A DNA stretch of 64,000 nucleotides from Galeopsis tetrahit (Eukaryota > Streptophyta > Magnoliopsida > Lamiales > Lamiaceae): assembly GCA_963675135.1 (NCBI GenBank), contig OY776131.1:33379381-33443380 (forward strand), in the 5' to 3' direction. The translations under genes and the position numbers were made by a program. How positions within the stretch are numbered: the stretch's first letter is position 1; every line of letters begins with the position of its first letter. Positions 59,368 to 64,000 of this stretch are shown here, piece after piece. A model generated the notes under the pieces. It made no database searches. It was given only the letters and a program-made list of their open reading frames with translations, and was not told where the DNA came from.

Positions 59368-59553
59368 TATTAGGAATATAATATTTAGGATATGAATATA
59401 TCTTTTCATATTATATGATCTCTAGAATATCTTGTAAATATTCATTTGTATCTTGTAAATATAGATACACTCTGTATCTATAAATACTTCTCTTGTAAAC
59501 ACTTTTCTTTCACTCTATTAAATTATAATTTCACAATTCATTGTTTCTCTATA
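59368..59553 (+). repeat. Left LTR of the inner Copia
   Basis: 186 bp, containing TATAAATAC (about 59479), a likely TATA box. It matches 63265-63450 except for CTCTATTAAA versus CTCAATTAAA near its end. Confidence 0.93.
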
Positions 59554-59756
59554 TGGTATCAACGAGCCTCTCGGCTCACGCCTCGATCCAACACAAACCC
59601 TCGTAATCGTTGTTCGGCGTTCTTCGTCGTACAAAACCCACGATTACATCCCGTTTCGGTTGTAACAACTGGCCTCCCACTCAAGAAGTTTCATCTAGAT
59701 CATCTTCTTTCCCACGCTAAAGCTTTCAACCTCCTGCCATTAAAGCTTACTGCTAC

Positions 59757-59757
<1 letters not shown>

Positions 59758-59788
<31 letters not shown>
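59758..59788 (+). repeat. A31 homopolymer replacing most of gag
   Basis: The sequence before it reads, in one frame, NLLPLKLTAT then K repeats, which is the usual start of Copia gag (an LxLT/N motif leading into a W..W region). After the run the sequence resumes in the gag C-terminal/protease linker. The capsid region and zinc knuckle are absent. The A run marks the junction. Confidence 0.75.
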
Positions 59789-59789
<1 letters not shown>

Positions 59790-59801
59790 AGGCTTACTCC
59801 A

Positions 59802-62800
59802 TTGCTCCACCATACGACCATAACAACCATGGCCCACGCACCCCTACCCTTTGCGGCCTCGGCCCGAGCAACCCAACCGCTCGCAGCCCACCATCCGCTG
59901 CCCGCATCCGTGGCGTCAAGACCAGGTCATCATCACACCCACCAATCTGGTAAATACACCCCTCCCCATCTACGCACCCACCTCAATACTAACTACACCC
60001 ACCCTCCTAGTACATACACCACCTCCACACATTCGACTATTTCTCGTACCCACTCCATTCCTTGGATTCTGGACTCTGGTGCGTCACATCACATCACCGC
60101 CGACCTCCAAAACCTGTCCTTCCACTCTCCATATTCTGGCTCAGATGACGTAGTCATCGGTGATGGTAACGGTTTGCATATCTCACATATTGGTTCCTTA
60201 TCGTTTCCTCATGTTACTATGCTAAAATTCTCAAACGTACTAGTTGTTCCGCAAATGGCCAAAAATCTTATCTCCGTTTCATCGTTATGTCGAGACAATG
60301 ATGTTAATGTTATCTTTGGCCCAACTTACTTTCAGGTGCGAGATGGTCGTACGGGGAGCGTTCTCCTCATGGGGAGTCGCATTGATAATCTTTACGTATG
60401 GCCGGCACAAGCATCCAAACCCTCCCCTACCACATTCATTTCCGACCGCCTTCCCCTTCCGATTTGGCATTCCCGTTTAGGTCACCCATCTCTCAAAATT
60501 CTATCCCATACTTTGTCTAAATTTCGTTTACCTAGTAATCCTACAAAACTGTTTAGTTGTGATTCTTGTCATTGTATTAAGAGTCACAAACTACCATTTA
60601 ATGAATCTAGTATTGTTTCACATACACCCCTCGAAATTATCTTCTCCGATGTATGGTCATCTCCGGTCATATCTCATGATGGTTTTAAGTATTATGTCAT
60701 ATTTGTTGACCATTTCAGTAAATACATGTGGATCTACCCCCTAAAACGCAAATCGGATGTTCTATCCACCTTCTCAACCTTTAAACCCATTGTTGAAAAC
60801 TACTACAGCACCAAAATTAAAACTCTTTACACAGATAATGGGGGGGAGTTTATTGCTCTTCGCTCGTTTCTCCAAAACCATGGCATATCCCACCTCACCA
60901 CCCCACCCCATACTCCCGAGCACAACGGCATGTCTGAACGTCGTCACAGACATGTTGTTGATACAGCCTTAGCCCTACTACACCACGCCTCCATGCCCCT
61001 CACATACTGGCCTTATGCGGTTTGTGCAGCTACCTACATCATAAATCGCCTTCCTAAAGTTAACCTAAACATGCTTTCTTCCTTCCAATGCCTTTTAAAA
61101 CAACCACCTAACCTATCCAAACTTCGAGTTTTTGGGTGCTTATGCTACCCTTGGCTCCGCCCCTACACTACTCACAAATTAGACCCTCGTTCCATGCCAT
61201 GTGTTTTCATTGGATATTCCATCACTCAAAGTGCCTATCTATGCCTAGATCTTACCACCCACAAAATATATACCTCTCGCCATGTTCAATTTGTTGAACA
61301 CACCTTTCCCTTTGCCAAAATCAATTCAGTTTCTGACACACCCACTGTTCTGGTAGATACACCTCCTGCACCCACTGATCTAAGAGTTACACCCCCAGAA
61401 CTGATATACACACCCCCCACTCCTGATACACCCACCGAATTGATAAATGCACCCCCTTCCCCTACACCCACTGTTCCGCTGAACACACCTCCTGAAATGA
61501 TAAATACACCCCCCATCACCCCAAATACCGAAAACCCACCTCTCGCCCACCCTATCCAACCTCCAGCTGCTCTTGTGCCGCCAAACGCTCCTCCGCGGCC
61601 CCCCGCACCACCTTCACCACCTCCGACCTTGCACAGATCCAGTATGGTCACTCGGTCTCAAAACAAGATCTTCAAGCCCAATCCAAGGTATTGTCTTACA
61701 TCGGCTTTACCTTCTGATACTGAACCAAGTTGTGTTTCTCAGGCCTTGAAAGATGAACGGTGGAGGGAAGCCATGTCCTCCGAGTTTGATGCTCTTCTCA
61801 GGAATGGAACTTGGGATTTGGTTCCCCCTGATGAGTCTCAAAATATAGTTGGCTCCAAGTGGGTCTTTCGCATCAAACGCAAGCCTGATGGGTCCCTAGA
61901 CAAATTTAAAGCACGCCTTGTGGCCAAAGGTTTTCATCAGCGTCCGGGTGTTGATTTCTTTGAAACCTTCAGTCCTGTTGTCAAACCTTCAACTGTTCGA
62001 GCTGTTCTCAGTATTGCAGTTACTCGAAATTGGCCCCTTCAACAGTTTGATGTGAATAATGCTTTTCTTCATGGTACCCTGTCTGACACAGTCTACATGG
62101 CACAACCCCCTGGTTTTGTTGATAAAACTTTTCCGTCCTATGTTTGTAAACTGCATAAGTCCATTTATGGTTTAAAACAGGCACCTCGTACTTGGTATTA
62201 TGCTCTTAGGACGTTCTTGGAAGGCATTGGATTTATTCACACAAAGTCTGATGAGTCTCTTTTTGTGTACAATAAATCTGGTGTTATTGCATATTTCCTT
62301 GTGTATGTTGATGATCTGATTCTCACAGGAAATAACATTCCCTTCCTCACTCGAGTGGCTACGGACCTTGGTACAAAATTTTCAGTGAAAGATTTGGGCC
62401 CCCTTTCCTACTTCCTAGGTGTGGAAGTTCTTCGTACCAAGAAATCATGCTTTCTTTCCCAACGAAAGTATGTGGTTGATCTCCTTACTCGGTATAACAT
62501 GATCACCTCCAAACCAGTTCAGACTCCACTATCCACCTCAGCTCGTCTCACTCTTTCGGATGGGACACCTCCTGCTGATGCCACTCAATTTCGTCAAGTA
62601 CTTGGTAGTCTTCAATATCTCCAACTCACCAGACCTGATATTGCATTTGCTGTTCACAAGTTATCTCAGTTTATGCATGCTCCAACCACTACTCATTGGG
62701 GTGCAGTTAAACGTCTTCTTCGTTATTTAAATGGGACTCGAGATGTAGGAATAACCTTGAAACCTGAACCTTCCTCATCTCTACATTGTTTTACTGATGC

Positions 62801-63257
62801 TGATTGGGCCGGCAACAGTGATGATCGTACTTCTACAAGTGCTTACATTGTATTTCTTGGGGCTAATCCTATTTCATGGTCTTCAAAGAAACAAAAATCA
62901 GTTGCTCGTTCTTCCACGGAAGCCGAGTATCGTGCCATTGCCTCCGCTGCCTCTGAAGTTCAATGGCTAAAGTCCTTATTTCATGAATTGTGTTTCTCAG
63001 TTCCGACTCTTCCTGTTATCTACTGTGATAATATTGGGGCTACTTATCTCTGTTCAAATCCTGTATTTCACTCTCGAATGAAGCATATTGCAATTGATTT
63101 TCATTTTGTTCGAGATTTGATCAAGACATCTCAGCTTAGAGTGTCACATGTTTCGTCCGCAGACCAACTTGCTGATGCTCTCACCAAGCCATTACCTCGT
63201 GCTCGACTGCAACTACTTATGACCAAGATTGGACTCTCCTACGGTGCTCCATCTTGA
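59802..63257 (+). CDS. Copia pol polyprotein (protease, integrase, reverse transcriptase, RNase H)
   Basis: The frame is open for 1151 codons. By approximate residue: low-complexity Pro/His-rich linker 1-85; aspartic protease with WILDSGASHH about 88; GAG-pre-integrase zinc motif HSRLGH ... CDSCHCIKSHK about 222-267; integrase core with the D-D-E residues in FSDVW, YTDNGGEF and PEHNGMSERR about 280-380; Pro/Thr-rich spacer about 510-620; reverse transcriptase about 650-900 with DVNNAFLHG and YVDDLIL; RNase H about 1000-1130 with TDADWAGN, STEAEYRA and YCDNIGA. All key acidic residues are visible. There is no gag upstream, so any movement would need capsid protein from another element. The true translation start is uncertain; 59802 is simply the first ATG of the frame. 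Confidence 0.93.
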   Translation: MLHHTTITTMAHAPLPFAASARATQPLAAHHPLPASVASRPGHHHTHQSGKYTPPHLRTHLNTNYTHPPSTYTTSTHSTISRTHSIPWILDSGASHHITADLQNLSFHSPYSGSDDVVIGDGNGLHISHIGSLSFPHVTMLKFSNVLVVPQMAKNLISVSSLCRDNDVNVIFGPTYFQVRDGRTGSVLLMGSRIDNLYVWPAQASKPSPTTFISDRLPLPIWHSRLGHPSLKILSHTLSKFRLPSNPTKLFSCDSCHCIKSHKLPFNESSIVSHTPLEIIFSDVWSSPVISHDGFKYYVIFVDHFSKYMWIYPLKRKSDVLSTFSTFKPIVENYYSTKIKTLYTDNGGEFIALRSFLQNHGISHLTTPPHTPEHNGMSERRHRHVVDTALALLHHASMPLTYWPYAVCAATYIINRLPKVNLNMLSSFQCLLKQPPNLSKLRVFGCLCYPWLRPYTTHKLDPRSMPCVFIGYSITQSAYLCLDLTTHKIYTSRHVQFVEHTFPFAKINSVSDTPTVLVDTPPAPTDLRVTPPELIYTPPTPDTPTELINAPPSPTPTVPLNTPPEMINTPPITPNTENPPLAHPIQPPAALVPPNAPPRPPAPPSPPPTLHRSSMVTRSQNKIFKPNPRYCLTSALPSDTEPSCVSQALKDERWREAMSSEFDALLRNGTWDLVPPDESQNIVGSKWVFRIKRKPDGSLDKFKARLVAKGFHQRPGVDFFETFSPVVKPSTVRAVLSIAVTRNWPLQQFDVNNAFLHGTLSDTVYMAQPPGFVDKTFPSYVCKLHKSIYGLKQAPRTWYYALRTFLEGIGFIHTKSDESLFVYNKSGVIAYFLVYVDDLILTGNNIPFLTRVATDLGTKFSVKDLGPLSYFLGVEVLRTKKSCFLSQRKYVVDLLTRYNMITSKPVQTPLSTSARLTLSDGTPPADATQFRQVLGSLQYLQLTRPDIAFAVHKLSQFMHAPTTTHWGAVKRLLRYLNGTRDVGITLKPEPSSSLHCFTDADWAGNSDDRTSTSAYIVFLGANPISWSSKKQKSVARSSTEAEYRAIASAASEVQWLKSLFHELCFSVPTLPVIYCDNIGATYLCSNPVFHSRMKHIAIDFHFVRDLIKTSQLRVSHVSSADQLADALTKPLPRARLQLLMTKIGLSYGAPS

Positions 63258-63264
63258 GGGGGCG

Positions 63265-63450
63265 TATTAGGAATATAATATTTAGGATATGAATATATCT
63301 TTTCATATTATATGATCTCTAGAATATCTTGTAAATATTCATTTGTATCTTGTAAATATAGATACACTCTGTATCTATAAATACTTCTCTTGTAAACACT
63401 TTTCTTTCACTCAATTAAATTATAATTTCACAATTCATTGTTTCTCTATA
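63265..63450 (+). repeat. Right LTR of the inner Copia
   Basis: 186 bp starting TATTAGGAATATAATATTTA right after the purine tract, ending TTTCTCTATA, followed by the GATAT duplication. Confidence 0.93.
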
Positions 63451-63841
63451 GATATCTTCAGAAAGCATTGTGGTTGAAAGGTATCTTGAGAGATTTTGGC
63501 ATAATCAAAGTACAATCCATCTAGCTGAGTAACAAGTTCGAGATGAAGGATTTGGGTGAAGCAAAGAGTATATTAGGGATGGATATCTTCAGAAAGCATT
63601 GTGGTTGAAAGGTATCTTGAGAGATTTTGGCATATACCAAAAGAGTGTTCCTGTCTGTGTGATAATCAAAGTACAATCCATCTAGCTAAGCATGAAGTGT
63701 TTGACTAAGACTTTACCAAGAAATAAGTTCAAACATTGCATAGAATTGATAAGCCTTAGAACTTGTGATGTTCACTAAGGAAAGTGAACAGTATCCTTGA
63801 AGAGGGCTTGGATGAGGCAATCTTGCATTAAGGTGGAGAAT
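63451..63841 (+). pseudogene. Outer Copia 3' coding remnant with a tandem duplication
   Basis: The RNase H-region remnant (LWLKGILRDFGI..) appears twice, at 63456-63520 and 63587-63685. Between them, 63521-63586 repeats the 66 bases found at 59302-59367. The duplication junction lies at a shared CTAGCT. The first unit lacks about 30 nt (the TACCAAAAGAGTGTTCCTGT segment). Stops throughout. It ends in the purine tract before the outer right LTR. Confidence 0.8.
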
Positions 63842-64000
63842 TGTTAGAAGTAATGCAATTTTGAAGAGGTCGGTTGATTCTAATGCTTAGCAGAAGAGAA
63901 GTTGTAGTCGTCTGGTTGGATCAAGGCAGAGCTGGGTCCAAGGCAGGATCAATTCATCTGATAGAGTAAGGATAACTCTACTGAGTGTATGTCGCGTTTA
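63842..64000 (+). repeat. Right LTR of the outer Copia (partial)
   Basis: It begins TGTTAGAAGTAATGCAAT after AAGGTGGAGAAT and continues past the window edge. It does not match the left LTR beyond the first 18 bases. Confidence 0.65.

Larger units (their letters stand above)
59368..63450 (+). mobile_element. Inner Copia-type LTR retrotransposon, young, gag largely deleted
   Basis: The 186-bp LTRs at 59368-59553 and 63265-63450 differ at one base by eye. The 5-bp duplication GATAT lies at 59363-59367 and 63451-63455. The primer-binding site TGGTATCAACGAGCC (59554) matches the initiator-tRNA type of Copia, and the purine tract GAGGGGGCG precedes the right LTR. The LTRs begin TATTAGG and end CTATA, not TG..CA. 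The whole element is 4083 bp. A single pol frame is intact; gag is reduced to an N-terminal stub ending in an A31 tract. The short LTRs suggest an Ale/Retrofit-type lineage (inference). Confidence 0.93.
56492..64000 (+). mobile_element. Outer Copia-type LTR retrotransposon, internally deleted, runs off the window
   Basis: The left LTR is about 56492-56901 (TGTTAGAAGTAATGC ... CCATAACA). It is followed by a primer-binding region ATTGGTGCCATCTGTGGGA. A right LTR begins at 63842 (TGTTAGAAGTAATGCAAT) directly after a purine tract AAGGTGGAGAAT. After the first 18 bases the two LTRs differ, so one has an internal deletion. Coding remnants run 56947-59367 and 63451-63841. A second Copia element is inserted at 59368-63450. 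Confidence 0.8.

Noticed and set aside
61286..61651. 121-codon Gly-rich minus-strand frame inside pol
   Set aside because: Antisense of the Pro/Thr-rich spacer in pol.

Overview
This is nuclear DNA from a flowering plant, almost certainly a eudicot. Genes are interrupted by introns, the product set is plant-specific (a plastid NicO-type metal transporter, a peroxisomal photorespiratory hydroxypyruvate reductase and SKP1-like proteins), and AT-rich spacers are packed with plant transposon families: Stowaway, PIF/Harbinger, hAT, Mutator-like, CACTA and Copia/Gypsy. I could not settle genus or family from the sequence.

Region 1 (1-17 kb) holds the host genes. It begins with a broken hAT transposase end and a short U2 snRNA retropseudogene, then an intact two-exon NicO transporter gene (2564-4585). 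Next comes a chimera (7206-8542) whose 5' part is a hydroxypyruvate reductase promoter and first exon and whose 3' part is a second NicO exon. A full 13-exon hydroxypyruvate reductase gene (14177-16816, 386 aa) follows. The order complete A, 5' part of B, 3' part of A, complete B is what a tandem duplication of an A-B block followed by one internal deletion would leave.

Region 2 (17-35 kb) is mostly AT-rich spacer. It carries a degenerate DUF4283/zinc-knuckle (LINE-type) coding remnant, a possible Helitron end next to unrecognised exon-like fragments, several MITEs with clear target-site duplications, a Mutator-like foldback element, and minisatellites that recur elsewhere in the window.

Region 3 (35-39.8 kb) has an intact two-exon SKP1-like gene (35202-36043) with a telo-box/site II promoter motif, then a Stowaway MITE and a GC-rich patch with two strong hairpins.

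Region 4 (39.8-55.5 kb) is one large CACTA transposon of about 15.7 kb. It has a decayed TNP2-type transposase, a decayed PTTA-type second gene and a decayed Ulp1-like protease domain. A minus-strand non-autonomous LTR element with an opposite-strand coiled-coil ORF and large tandem arrays sits between the two CACTA gene blocks. The right CACTA terminus is present three times together with its flank.

Region 5 (55.5-64 kb) has a second SKP1-like exon on the minus strand. An old, internally deleted Copia element lies beside it, apparently in its intron. A young Copia element (186-bp LTRs differing at one position, TSD GATAT, intact 1151-codon pol frame but no full gag) is inserted into the older one.

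Only the NicO gene, the hydroxypyruvate reductase gene and the first SKP1-like gene look like ordinary working host genes. I found no evidence of a wholly new system. The most notable things are the chimeric NicO/hydroxypyruvate reductase locus, the layered transposons whose relative order can be read directly, and the recently moved gag-deleted Copia.
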